A DNA stretch of 64,000 bases, from the NCBI RefSeq assembly GCF_040564635.1, contig NZ_CP159837.1, forward strand, positions 2,607,001-2,671,000, read 5' to 3'. How positions within the stretch are numbered: the stretch's first letter is position 1; every line of letters begins with the position of its first letter. Below, in pieces: positions 32,728 through 41,600 of the stretch. The stretch is from Planktothricoides raciborskii GIHE-MW2 (GTDB lineage Bacteria > Cyanobacteriota > Cyanobacteriia > Cyanobacteriales > Laspinemataceae). Under the pieces are notes generated by a model. The model made no database searches. It saw nothing but the letters and a program-made list of their open reading frames with translations, and had not been told where the DNA came from. Both the position numbers and the translations under genes were made by a program.

Positions 32728-34224
32728 ATGGGCGGACTTATAACACCCAATGAAATTGAATCAAATCTTTCCTCTAATCGTTTATACCATAATTATTTTA
32801 CTGCTTCTACTGTACCTAAAAATTCTGATAAAAGATGGCAATTTAAAATCCCTAGAAAAATAATAGGGTGTCGGGGATTTGTTTTTTTAGTTGGATGTTC
32901 TATTAATTCCGCCCCAAACCATTGGCGTCTTGGTTGTACGGTCCAGTATGCCTCTTACTCAAGTCCAGAATCCACGAAAATTTTAGACCCTGATGCAATT
33001 AATTTAATTAGGGTTGAAGAGCGAAAACAATGCATATTGAATTCATACACCCTCTGTATTTGGCCAGACTTAAATGCTCAACAAACTTGTCTAATTATTG
33101 ATTTTACTCATTGGTTGATGGACGCGACAATTGAGATTTTCTGGTACAACGTAGAGTATGAGACAAATTTTTTTAGCAAGCTCCGAGAATCCTTAACCGG
33201 AATTTTCGGAGATGCAGCCTACCTTGATAACAATTTGGGTGAATACATTAACTCAAGAGTTCAAATAAGCCTTGCAGATCATGTTGTCAACGAAAATGCC
33301 CACAATCAATATTTAAAGTCTGACGACGCATCGCAAATTTACTTAAAACTTTCAGACTTTGACGTGGCGATCGCTGACTCAAACGCTTTAAGCATTGCGC
33401 TAGACCCTTATTTGCTGAAATCTCAAGCTAACTTAACGTTTGTCCCGAAAGAGACTTTCGAGCAAGAAAGGACATTTACCGATGAGGCAGTTCAGGAAGC
33501 AAAAGACATAGCTGCCGCTGACCTTGCATCTCACGTGGCGGCAAGCAATCCCCATAATATTTCCCCAGAAGCGATCAGGGCTCTCGAAGAAGGGTTTAGA
33601 AGTCATAACCACGAGGAAAGGTACGCAGCCATAGAACACTCACACGATGAAATTAATCCGCAAGGGAATTTACAGGTCAATTCTCTAACTCTTAGTCAGC
33701 CTTTGGGGATTTTAGGTGGCGGCACTGGGGCGAGTACCGCTGCCGCCGCATCGCATACTCACACGGGCGCTCAAATTTCTGGGAATATCCCTGGAAATGC
33801 TGCCAATATTACTGGGATAGCTGCGATCGCGAATGGCGGCACCGGGGCAAGTACCGTATCAGCGGCACGAACTAATTTACAAGTAGGAATAAGTGAAATT
33901 TCTGTTACTTTTAATACAGGATGGGATAATTATAGTTCATCCTGGTTTTTACAAGTTAATAAGTTTTCGAGTTTAGTTGTTATAAGAGGATTAGTAATTA
34001 GAACTTCTGGAACTAATAATACTATTTTAGTATTACCCTCAAGTTGTCGTCCCAGCAGTAATATAATGTCAATGTGTTGGGGGTATTACGATTACACTTA
34101 TTATCCCTGTCGAGTAGATTTTTACCCTAATGGCAATGTAGCCTTGATATATGCCACCGGAACAATTCCCTCATTAATTACCTGGATTCAAATTAACGCT
34201 ACTTTTGTCACAGCTAATCCTTAA
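32728..34224 (+). CDS. Phage tail-fibre-like protein (orphan)
   Basis: 498 residues. Residues about 195-225 and 255-315 contain short sequences typical of tail fibres (DHVVNENAHNQYLKSDDAS, HVAASNPHNISPEAIRALEEG, HNHEERYAAIEHSHDE). Residues about 325-385 carry the Gly/Thr/Ala repeats LGGGTGASTAAAASHTHTGA and IANGGTGASTVSAARTNLQV found in many tail fibres and tail-collar proteins. The C-terminal about 110 residues are beta-rich and end QINATFVTANP, like a receptor-binding tip. No other tail, capsid, lysis or integrase gene is nearby, so it is a prophage relic or part of a contractile injection-type particle encoded elsewhere. The DNA is lower in GC than its neighbours but already has two GCGATCGC sites. 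Confidence 0.7.
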   Translation: MGGLITPNEIESNLSSNRLYHNYFTASTVPKNSDKRWQFKIPRKIIGCRGFVFLVGCSINSAPNHWRLGCTVQYASYSSPESTKILDPDAINLIRVEERKQCILNSYTLCIWPDLNAQQTCLIIDFTHWLMDATIEIFWYNVEYETNFFSKLRESLTGIFGDAAYLDNNLGEYINSRVQISLADHVVNENAHNQYLKSDDASQIYLKLSDFDVAIADSNALSIALDPYLLKSQANLTFVPKETFEQERTFTDEAVQEAKDIAAADLASHVAASNPHNISPEAIRALEEGFRSHNHEERYAAIEHSHDEINPQGNLQVNSLTLSQPLGILGGGTGASTAAAASHTHTGAQISGNIPGNAANITGIAAIANGGTGASTVSAARTNLQVGISEISVTFNTGWDNYSSSWFLQVNKFSSLVVIRGLVIRTSGTNNTILVLPSSCRPSSNIMSMCWGYYDYTYYPCRVDFYPNGNVALIYATGTIPSLITWIQINATFVTANP

Positions 34225-34271
34225 ACCAAATGGATCCTATTTTTGTTGGTTAGGGATTCCTATCCCATTAA

Positions 34272-34439
34272 GGTTCCTTGCAATTTGGCGGCGGCCATTT
34301 CCGCTTGGCAAAGCGCTGCCCAACAGTTTGAGCCAGAGGGCGATATGCTGGTCGGGCGGCACTAAGTTTTCACTATATGTCCTTGGGGTATCAAGAACTA
34401 GGACAGCCGGATTCTACCGTTAAAGCCACAGGACTGTAA
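34272..34439 (+). pseudogene. Frameshifted 3' remnant, possibly of a TPR-type gene
   Basis: One frame reads NLAAAISAWQSAAQQFEPEG and stops; the next frame continues SFHYMSLGYQELGQPDSTVK to a stop at 34437-34439. Joined by a single frameshift near 34361 they resemble the last helices of a TPR protein. The 5' part is absent. It directly follows the tail-fibre-like gene. This is pattern recognition only. Confidence 0.35.
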
Positions 34440-34643
34440 CCACCGTCTCCTTGGCGATTAACCCAGGCGATTAACCCAGGCGATTAAACGATCAAGACAG
34501 CCCGGGCAACAAAACCCTTAGCTGTCTTGATGATTAACTGTATGGGTACTGCAAAATTTTTAGCTGACTGTTGAATTTTGATTAACCCGCAGTGGTCTGT
34601 TGAATCACTATCGATCTTCCTCGCTTGGAATTCTCGGATGCCC

Positions 34644-35378
34644 CTATCCAACTTGTGCATTTGGAGTCGCTGGATTGCTATTGGGTAGTTCCAAACAATA
34701 GCCAGCGCCGTACACAGTCTTAATATAGCGAGGATGGCGAGGATCTTTCTCCAGCTTGGTTCTCAAATGGCGGACATGAACCCGGATGGTTTCAATATCA
34801 TCATCGGGGTCGTAGCCCCACACTTCTTTGAGAATTTCACTGGGAGAGACGGTTTGACCATGCCGTTGTAAGAGGCAATGTAGCAGTTCAAACTCCAAGT
34901 GAGTCAGCTTAACGGTTTTGCTAAACCAGATAGCTTCAAATCTTTCGGGAACTAAGGTTAATGGGCCGTAACTCAGGATTTCAGCGTGTTTGGCTGCTTC
35001 TGGGATGCGATCGGTTCTTCGCAACAGTGCCCGAACCCTGGCCAACAGTTCTTCTACTTCAAAGGGTTTAGTTAAGTAGTCATCAGCACCCGCATTGAAG
35101 CCTTCCACTTTATCCTGAGTTTGACCTAAAGCCGTCAACATTAACACGGGAATATTTCCTGTACGTTCATCTCGGCGGAGACGTTGACATACAGTAAATC
35201 CATCGACCCTAGGTAGCATCAGATCGAGAACGATCAAGTCTGGCATAATCTGGAGAGCTAACGCTTGTCCCTTGATGCCATCTTCCGCTTGATCGACTTC
35301 ATATCCTGCCATCTCTAGGTTGACAGCCACTAATTCTGAGATTGCCTGGTCATCGTCGATGACAAGTATCCGAGCCAT
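34644..35378 (-). CDS. rpaA: OmpR-family response regulator RpaA
   Basis: 244 residues from ATG 35376-35378 ([20 protein letters not shown]); an open frame to 35465 is not supported by the family. The receiver domain has the acidic pocket D8-D10, phospho-acceptor Asp52 in LDLMLP, and Lys104. The C-terminal winged helix contains [18 protein letters not shown] and [15 protein letters not shown]. Several stretches ([41 protein letters not shown]) are those I know from RpaA rather than RpaB. RpaA is phosphorylated by SasA under KaiABC control and drives circadian and light-dependent transcription. It is a single gene here. Confidence 0.9.
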   Translation of the reverse strand: MARILVIDDDQAISELVAVNLEMAGYEVDQAEDGIKGQALALQIMPDLIVLDLMLPRVDGFTVCQRLRRDERTGNIPVLMLTALGQTQDKVEGFNAGADDYLTKPFEVEELLARVRALLRRTDRIPEAAKHAEILSYGPLTLVPERFEAIWFSKTVKLTHLEFELLHCLLQRHGQTVSPSEILKEVWGYDPDDDIETIRVHVRHLRTKLEKDPRHPRYIKTVYGAGYCLELPNSNPATPNAQVG

Positions 35379-35689
35379 GATTAAACGGTTTTCACTCTTG
35401 TGTTTGTATTGGTTCATTAAGAACCTGTTGCAGAACCTAAAGATTCCTGTACAAATTATAAGCACGAATCCTTAAATGTTTCCAAAATTCTTGTCATGGA
35501 TATTGTGATGGACTGCCTTTGTGTTGCTAGGTCCTGGAGTGATTTAGGTGGAGATTTTTTCCTTGTGTCTTGTCTTGGACAGAGAAATACTTGCGATTTT
35601 AGGATGGTTGGATGATTTATGTTCGCTGCCCTCTGCCGAAGCAATCCCGAATGGCTTCGGGGCGATCGCAATTCCATTAATTCAAGAAA
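35379..35689. other. Intergenic region upstream of rpaA
   Basis: About 310 bp between mobA (upstream, same strand) and rpaA. No gene or repeat that I can support; the rpaA promoter should be here. The A/T-rich segment 35440-35480 contains candidate -10 motifs but none is convincing. Confidence 0.5.
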
Positions 35690-36331
35690 TCATAACTTTT
35701 GCCCGATGTTGTGGCGGAAATTTTCCGCGATATCGGTCTGGTCTTTGGCCAAGTCTTCCGGTTTATTACAATTTTTTAACATAAGGCGGGCGGCTCGATC
35801 TACGGGAATTGAACTGACGGGAATTTGTTTGAGCCAACCTTGAAGCGATCGCCCCCCAGCTTGAATAAATACCTCTAAGGCTTTCTCCGCTTCTTTGCGG
35901 TAAAATCCACACATCGGTTCCCATCTTTCTGCCGACTGGGGAACCAAAGCTAAAATTTCCGGCGGTAGAGTCGATAGTTTTTGACTCCACTGGTGCAGGA
36001 TACCACTGTCTAATTGGGGCATATCGCAAGCCAGCAGCAAAATCCACTCCGCCTCGATTTGAGCAAATCCTTGGGATAAGGCAATTAACGGGCCATTGCC
36101 CGGACTAGATTCTAGCAGCCATTGAACATCTCCGGTAATTGAGCCTTGATAGAGATCGGGCCTGGGAGTGAGGATATAAACCGATGACAGTAAAGGCAAC
36201 TGGCGAATCGCCCCGACAACCCGTTGTAACATTGGTTGACCATCCCACAGGATTAAGGCTTTGTCTCGTCCCATGCGAGAACTCTTGCCCCCAGCGAGGA
36301 CAAGGGCGACCAGAAAAGGAGTAGTTGTCAT
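35690..36331 (-). CDS. mobA: Molybdenum cofactor guanylyltransferase MobA
   Basis: 213 residues. The nucleotidyltransferase signature LAGGKSSRMGRDKAL (about residues 12-27) and LLLACDMPQLD (metal-binding Asp) with ESSPGNGPLIAL are typical of MobA. It transfers GMP from GTP to molybdopterin to make the guanine dinucleotide cofactor for DMSO-reductase-type enzymes such as cyanobacterial nitrate reductase. It is slightly longer than Escherichia coli MobA. It stands alone; no other molybdopterin gene is adjacent (the MoaD/ThiS-like gene is 23 kb away). Confidence 0.9.
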   Translation of the reverse strand: MTTTPFLVALVLAGGKSSRMGRDKALILWDGQPMLQRVVGAIRQLPLLSSVYILTPRPDLYQGSITGDVQWLLESSPGNGPLIALSQGFAQIEAEWILLLACDMPQLDSGILHQWSQKLSTLPPEILALVPQSAERWEPMCGFYRKEAEKALEVFIQAGGRSLQGWLKQIPVSSIPVDRAARLMLKNCNKPEDLAKDQTDIAENFRHNIGQKL

Positions 36332-36643
36332 TTTTTTGTTTCAGGAACAGTACACAGAAACCCGGTTTCTGATTCCCTCAAGTTAATTGCCAGCCTAACA
36401 CACCCTACACCCTCAGTTTACTATTACGATGTATTTAAACTTAATTACTATTACGATGTATTTAAAACCAATAACTAATTAGCAATTGCCGAGCGATCGC
36501 TATCCAAAAATAAAATAACCCCCAATCCGTTGCCAAGCCCCATCCGTTGCCAATCCGTTGCCAAGCCCCATCCGTTGCCAATCCGTTGCCAAGCGCTCCT
36601 GGGATAAAATAAATGTTTGAATCAACCAAAGAATCATCTAATA
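36332..36643. other. Intergenic region with direct repeats upstream of the rhodanese gene
   Basis: Contains a CAGAAACCCGGTTTCTG palindrome (36356-36372), half of a GGTGCGTTACGG-type repeat (GCCAGCCTAACACACC, about 36389), two copies of ATTACTATTACGATGTATTT (about 36419 and 36446) and three to four copies of CCGTTGCCAAGCCCCAT or CCGTTGCCAAT (36529-36596). No gene seen. Confidence 0.65.
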
Positions 36644-37477
36644 ATGGACAATAGTTTTATTGTTTCGGCGCAATGGCTTTCGGAGCATTTGGCAGATAGT
36701 GCCAAAGAAAATATTGAACTCGCGATCGCCGACTGTCGGTTTTCTCTGGCAGATCCCAACCTGGGGGAGCAACAATACCAAGCGGGTCATATTCCCGGCG
36801 CTCATTATCTCAGCCTCGATCGCGACTTAGCCTCAGCGGTACAGCAACATGGGGGACGGCATCCTCTACCCAATCCGGATCAACTCGCAGCCAAACTATC
36901 CAGCATAGGGGTGACATCCCAAAAAACCCTGGTAGTGGCCTATGATGATTCGCGATTTGCCTTTGCCTCTCGTTTGTGGTGGCTGTTGCGCTACATGGGA
37001 CATGACCGGGTGGTGGTATTAGACGGCGGCTGGAAAGGCTGGCAAGCAGGGGGCTATCCCGTCAGTCAAGCAGTTCCGACAGTGACACCGGGCAACTTTA
37101 TTCCCCAGCTAAAGCCGGAAATGGTGGTGGATATCGACACCGTAAAAGCCCGCAAAGATTTACCAGAAGTCGCCTTGGTGGATTCCCGGGAGCGCGATCG
37201 CTATCTAGGCAAAGTCGAACCCATCGATCCCATTGCCGGACATATTCCTGGTGCGGTCAACTACTGCTGGCAAGATGTCACCGACCCTGAAGCCAAAGCC
37301 AAACCCGCCTCGGAACAACGGCAACGCTGGACTGAAATCGAAGCCGCCAAAGAAATCATCGTCTACTGTGGTTCTGGGGTAACGGCTTGCGTCAACCTTT
37401 TATCTTTAGAAATGGCTGGCATTGCCGACGCTAAACTCTACGTCGGTAGCTGGAGTGATTGGTGCTCTTATTTATAG
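36644..37477 (+). CDS. sseA: Two-domain rhodanese-type sulfurtransferase
   Basis: 277 residues from ATG 36644. Two tandem rhodanese domains: the first ends near residue 140 and lacks the catalytic Cys; the second carries the active-site loop VYCGSGVTA with Cys242. The CGSGVTA loop is usual for 3-mercaptopyruvate sulfurtransferase-like enzymes, thiosulfate sulfurtransferases having a different loop charge. It moves a sulfane sulfur from mercaptopyruvate or thiosulfate to a thiol acceptor or cyanide in the cytoplasm. The TAG stop is the first triplet of an 11-bp tandem repeat array, and a terminator follows at 37597-37621. Confidence 0.9.
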   Translation: MDNSFIVSAQWLSEHLADSAKENIELAIADCRFSLADPNLGEQQYQAGHIPGAHYLSLDRDLASAVQQHGGRHPLPNPDQLAAKLSSIGVTSQKTLVVAYDDSRFAFASRLWWLLRYMGHDRVVVLDGGWKGWQAGGYPVSQAVPTVTPGNFIPQLKPEMVVDIDTVKARKDLPEVALVDSRERDRYLGKVEPIDPIAGHIPGAVNYCWQDVTDPEAKAKPASEQRQRWTEIEAAKEIIVYCGSGVTACVNLLSLEMAGIADAKLYVGSWSDWCSYL

Positions 37478-37569
37478 TCACTTGATAGTCACTTGATAGT
37501 CACTTGATAGTCACTTGATAGTCACTTGATAGTCACTTGATAGTCACTTGATAGTCACTTGATAGTCAC
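37475..37569. repeat. 11-bp tandem repeat (TAGTCACTTGA), about 8.6 copies
   Basis: Eight full units start at 37475 and a partial ninth ends near 37569. The first unit supplies the stop codon of the rhodanese gene. Each unit carries TAG and TGA, so any change in copy number keeps the stop. Confidence 0.95.
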
Positions 37570-37596
37570 GACTTAAAACCCGTGGCTATCAGAAGT

Positions 37597-37621
37597 AAAC
37601 CCGCGTAAATGCGGGTTTTTT
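37597..37621 (+). terminator. Rho-independent terminator of the rhodanese gene
   Basis: AACCCGC - GTAAAT - GCGGGTT followed by a T-run, located 120 bases after the stop codon beyond the 11-bp tandem repeats. Confidence 0.88.
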
Positions 37622-37667
37622 AGCTCCCCTGCCTCCCACAAGAATACGAGAAGCCCCCCAAACCCCT

Positions 37668-37994
37668 CTAATTCTCCTGACTCGGATATTCACTCAGGAG
37701 ACTGGCTAACAATTGGGTACTTTTATATTCACTGAGAAAAGATTGGGGAAAATTAGGAATTGCTCGGCGACACCGTTGAATAATTTGAGTAACCACCGTG
37801 CGATCGCCATTCCACTCTAACTTAGCTTTTGCGGCTAAAATATGCTTAATATCTGAAAATACTCTAACCAAACTAAAATAATCCTGACCCACCAAGACCG
37901 CAGGGTAACGTTCATCAGACCCAGGCAAACGAATATGGCAGGTTTGATACTTATTTCTAGATAATAAAATTTGGCTATTTTGAAATCTAGCCAT
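37668..37994 (-). CDS. Hypothetical protein, small
   Basis: 108 residues beginning MARFQNSQILLSRNKYQTCHIRL. It is basic, with an N-terminal beta-rich part (ILLSRNKYQTCHIRLPGSDERYPAVLVGQDYFSLVRVF) and helices after (DIKHILAAKAKLEW, VVTQIIQRCRRAI). No known domain, signal or membrane segment. Codon use and the presence of a companion small gene 45 bp upstream on the same strand (38040-38210) suggest a two-gene unit. Function unknown. Confidence 0.65.
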   Translation of the reverse strand: MARFQNSQILLSRNKYQTCHIRLPGSDERYPAVLVGQDYFSLVRVFSDIKHILAAKAKLEWNGDRTVVTQIIQRCRRAIPNFPQSFLSEYKSTQLLASLLSEYPSQEN

Positions 37995-38039
37995 CTCTGT
38001 ATTTTTAGGAAACTGACCTGCCTCTGATAGAATTCGTGA

Positions 38040-38210
38040 TTATGTACCCAAGGACTCAGAATAACCAGGAGAGAAATGGTTTGCTGTCACATTTTTTCCG
38101 GTTTTGTCTGATTGTTGTTTAGCTTGTTGTTCGAGTTGCTGGGCGATCCTTAATATTTCTCTCGCTTTTTGTCTGAGTTGTCGGGCTAAGTCAACGGAGT
38201 TGTCATACAT
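38040..38210 (-). CDS. Very small coiled-coil protein (56 residues)
   Basis: ATG at 38208-38210, stop TAA at 38040-38042. The protein starts MYDNSVDLARQLRQKAREIL and continues RIAQQLEQQAKQQ, a heptad-like, highly charged helix, then a short disordered tail ending SESLGT. A GAAGGAA sequence lies about 12 nt upstream of the start. It is on the same strand as, and 45 bp upstream of, the 108-residue gene, so the two may be co-transcribed. No family recognised. Confidence 0.5.
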   Translation of the reverse strand: MYDNSVDLARQLRQKAREILRIAQQLEQQAKQQSDKTGKNVTANHFSPGYSESLGT

Positions 38211-38633
38211 CCCATTTGCGTTCCTTCTGGTTTATACCGTGAAAAAGAGGATTATTGTTAATTTTTGTAAAAAAATCAGCAATTGACTGAGAAAGTCTCA
38301 GGATAATATTGTAGGCCAAATTTTGCCAATCATCGGTTAATCGGCAAATACGGCATTCATTGGCTATTACCTAGGGTTTCCGGAGTTGAATCGATCTATT
38401 GTAGGATGAGGCGATCGCCAAAGCAATTTTTTGGCCGGACAACCACCGAGATTCAAACAACTTAACCACAAAATTTTCTGGAAATTGGTTGTTAACCAGA
38501 TATTATAGATAATGAGTTCGGATTAACTCGTAGTCGCTGTTGATAGATTGCTTAAATCTACAATTTCAACTGCTGTTGAACATTTATTGAACCTTTGTTG
38601 AACCTTAAATAGTTTCTTATCGGTAAGCATATT
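38211..38633. other. Divergent intergenic region before the ten-PAS kinase
   Basis: About 420 bp; no gene or tandem repeat I can support. It should contain promoters for the small minus-strand pair and for the large kinase. TTGTTGAACC-type direct repeats (38572-38605) are short and probably incidental. Confidence 0.5.
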
Positions 38634-41600
38634 ATGGCTAATGACCAGAGCAACTATAAATATAAATCCGCGAAAAATCAGCCAAAAAAAGCGCATATGG
38701 GGAAAGAAATGGCCAACTTAGCCGCCTTAACAGCCGAATTTAATCAGCGATACGATCATCTGCCTTTTCCTTGCTTTCTCTTGGATCGATTTGGCAATAT
38801 TATTGCCGTGAATTCGGCGGAAATTTATCAACTAGGCTACACGGTTGAAGAGTTAAAGCAGACGGATATTTTTTCTTTAATATATTGGCCTAACTTTTCT
38901 AAAAAAAATCAGTTAATTAATTGGCTAAATTATAATATAAAACAACATAATATACAAGATACAATAGCAAAAAATTATGAATTAAACCAGTACGTAAAGC
39001 CAGATTGCTTAGGTCAAATTTGCTCAAAAAATAACCAGTGCTTCTGGTTTAAAATAATTCCCGTTGTTATCCAGTTGGGAGACAATGAATCTGACAAAGA
39101 ATCTTACAAATGTTTGATTTGCCAAGATGTGACTAACTTTCATCTAGAGCATCAATCTCATGCGATTTTTTTGGATGAATTGATGCAAATGACTCAAGAT
39201 GTAATTTTATATTTGGATGCCGAAGGCAAGATTCGCCGATTTAGTCAGACATTTCTGGAATTATCCGGCTATGAAGCGAAGGATTTACAGGAAAAAAGTA
39301 TCTTAACGGTCTTAGACACCGGGAATAATTTTCAGGAATTAGGGGATTGGCAATGGTATCAAAGTCTTTTTACCAAAGAGGAAACATTAGTTAATGGCAC
39401 CACGGAGCATTCCACCGCTAAGTTTATTCACTCGATTATCTGTAAAAATGGCTCAAAAGTCGAGATATTTTGGACGATTCATGGTGTAAAAAATTCCGCT
39501 ACAGTTCCTTGGGAGTGGATTTGGTTTGGTCAAACAGTTTTTAACTATATTCCAGAAGTATCCGCTACTCTCACCCAAGCCGATCAAAAAATATCAGTAA
39601 AACCTAGTTTAGAAAATTTCGCCGATGCGGTGGCGGTATTTGATAAAAACTACCGATATATTTATATCAACTCAGCGATGAAAGAAGCGCTAAATTTAGA
39701 GAATAAACAAGTAATCGGCAAAACCAATAAAGAGCTAAATATCCCCGAAAAATTGAAGAAGTTCTGGGAAGACAACTTAGCGGCAGTTGTGCAAACGGGG
39801 AAAACCGTTGAAGATAAATTCTTGTTTCCCCTGGAACAACCTAAGTCAGGAGAAGCTAGAAAATTACAGAAAAATAAATCACAGAAAAATAAATTTGTGC
39901 ATCAATGGTATGAAGTTTGCTGGTTGCCTTTATGGGGTTCTACTAACTCAGTGGATTGGATTTTTACCATTGCTCGGAAAATTAGCCATCCGCTTGCCGA
40001 TCGCCCGGTGGGGGAATTGGCGGAAAATTCCTTATCTGAATATGCTCAGAAAACCATTGAGTCACATATTCAGATATACTTTGAAAATCTCGATTGGTTA
40101 ATCAGAAACGCCGAAGATGTGAATCTAGATATTTCCAAGAAAAATTTAATTATTTCTTGGGAAATTTTAAATAAAGAAATCAAAAAAGAGGTGGCTAATA
40201 AACACCGCCTAGAGAAAGCATTGCAAGAGAACCAAGAACGATTAAATTTGATAATTAATACGAATGCTGATGGATTGATGATTTTAGATAAAGTGGGTAA
40301 TATATTGTTTATTAATACAGCAGGAGCGGCGATTTTTGGGCGGCCTAAAAAAGATTTAATCGGCAAATGGTTAGGGCGACCAATTATTACCCATGAAATC
40401 ACGGAGTTAGAAATTTTATTGCCGAATCTGCAAGTGGCGATCGCCCAAATGCAGGTGGTAGAAATTCCCTGGACTCAGGTGGAAACTTATACTCAAAATT
40501 GTTTAATCGAACCCATGACTGGGGAGGAAAAAAGTAGCTTAAAAGTTGGCCAAGAGCAAGACAAAAGAGATAGTATTGCCTATTTAAGTTCTTTGCGAGA
40601 TGTCACCGAGCAAAAACAAGCATTCGATCGCCTATTGTGGATGCAACAAGCGATTGAAAGTGCTTCGGATGCGATCGCGATCGCGAACCGAACCGGAGAA
40701 GTGGTGTATCAAAATCCTGCCTTTGGTCAGCTATTTGAATATAAAGATTGCCAGGAAATTAATCAGTTAAATCCATCGCCAGATATTGAGGTATTTACCT
40801 CAAGCAATTATCCTAAATTTTTATCAAATATTTTACGGCACAGTCCCTTAATTTCTCCCCTTTTTACTGACAAAAAGCTGGCGGAAGAAGTGCTGAAATG
40901 CGTGAGAAATGGTCAGTCTTGGCAAGGGGAAGTGACAATGCAGTCGCAGACCGGGAAAGTGATGCAGATTGCCCTGAAAGCGGATACTATTGAAAATTAC
41001 CCCGGTCATATTATTGGCTTAATTTGTACTTATACGAATGTCACCGAACGCCGCAAAGCAGAAGAGATGTTGCGAATATCCTGGGCGCAAAATCAAGCGA
41101 TGTTCGAGACTATTCCAGATATGTTATGTCGCATGAGTAAAGATGGAACTTATCTGGAATGTAGCGAAAATAGCGCCACGAAGTTTTATCATAATTTATC
41201 GGATTATATTGGCAAAAATTGCCAGGAAATTCTGCCTTATTTTTTAGCGAAAGAACAAATGGCAGCGATCGCTAAAGCCTTGGAAACTAAAAAAGTTCAA
41301 GTGTTTGAATATCAGCTAGTTTTGCCGGGAGAAAATGGCGAAAACAGTCTCTATGATTATGAAGCTAGAGTGGCGGCAATTGACGACCATGAAGTCTTAA
41401 CAATGGTAAGGGATGTCAGCGACAAAGCGGAAGTCCAGCGATCGCTCAAAGAGTCGGAAGAACGCTATCGCACTCTCACGGAAACATCCCAAGATATGAT
41501 TTTTATTTTTAATCGGGATACATCGATTAATTATGTGAATACCTTTGCCGCTCATAAATTAGGCAGCGATCCAGAAAAATTAATCGGCAAATCGGTGCAA

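Noticed and set aside
32728-34224. A diversity-generating retroelement acting on the tail-fibre-like gene
   Set aside because: No reverse transcriptase gene and no template/variable repeat pair noticed in the window.
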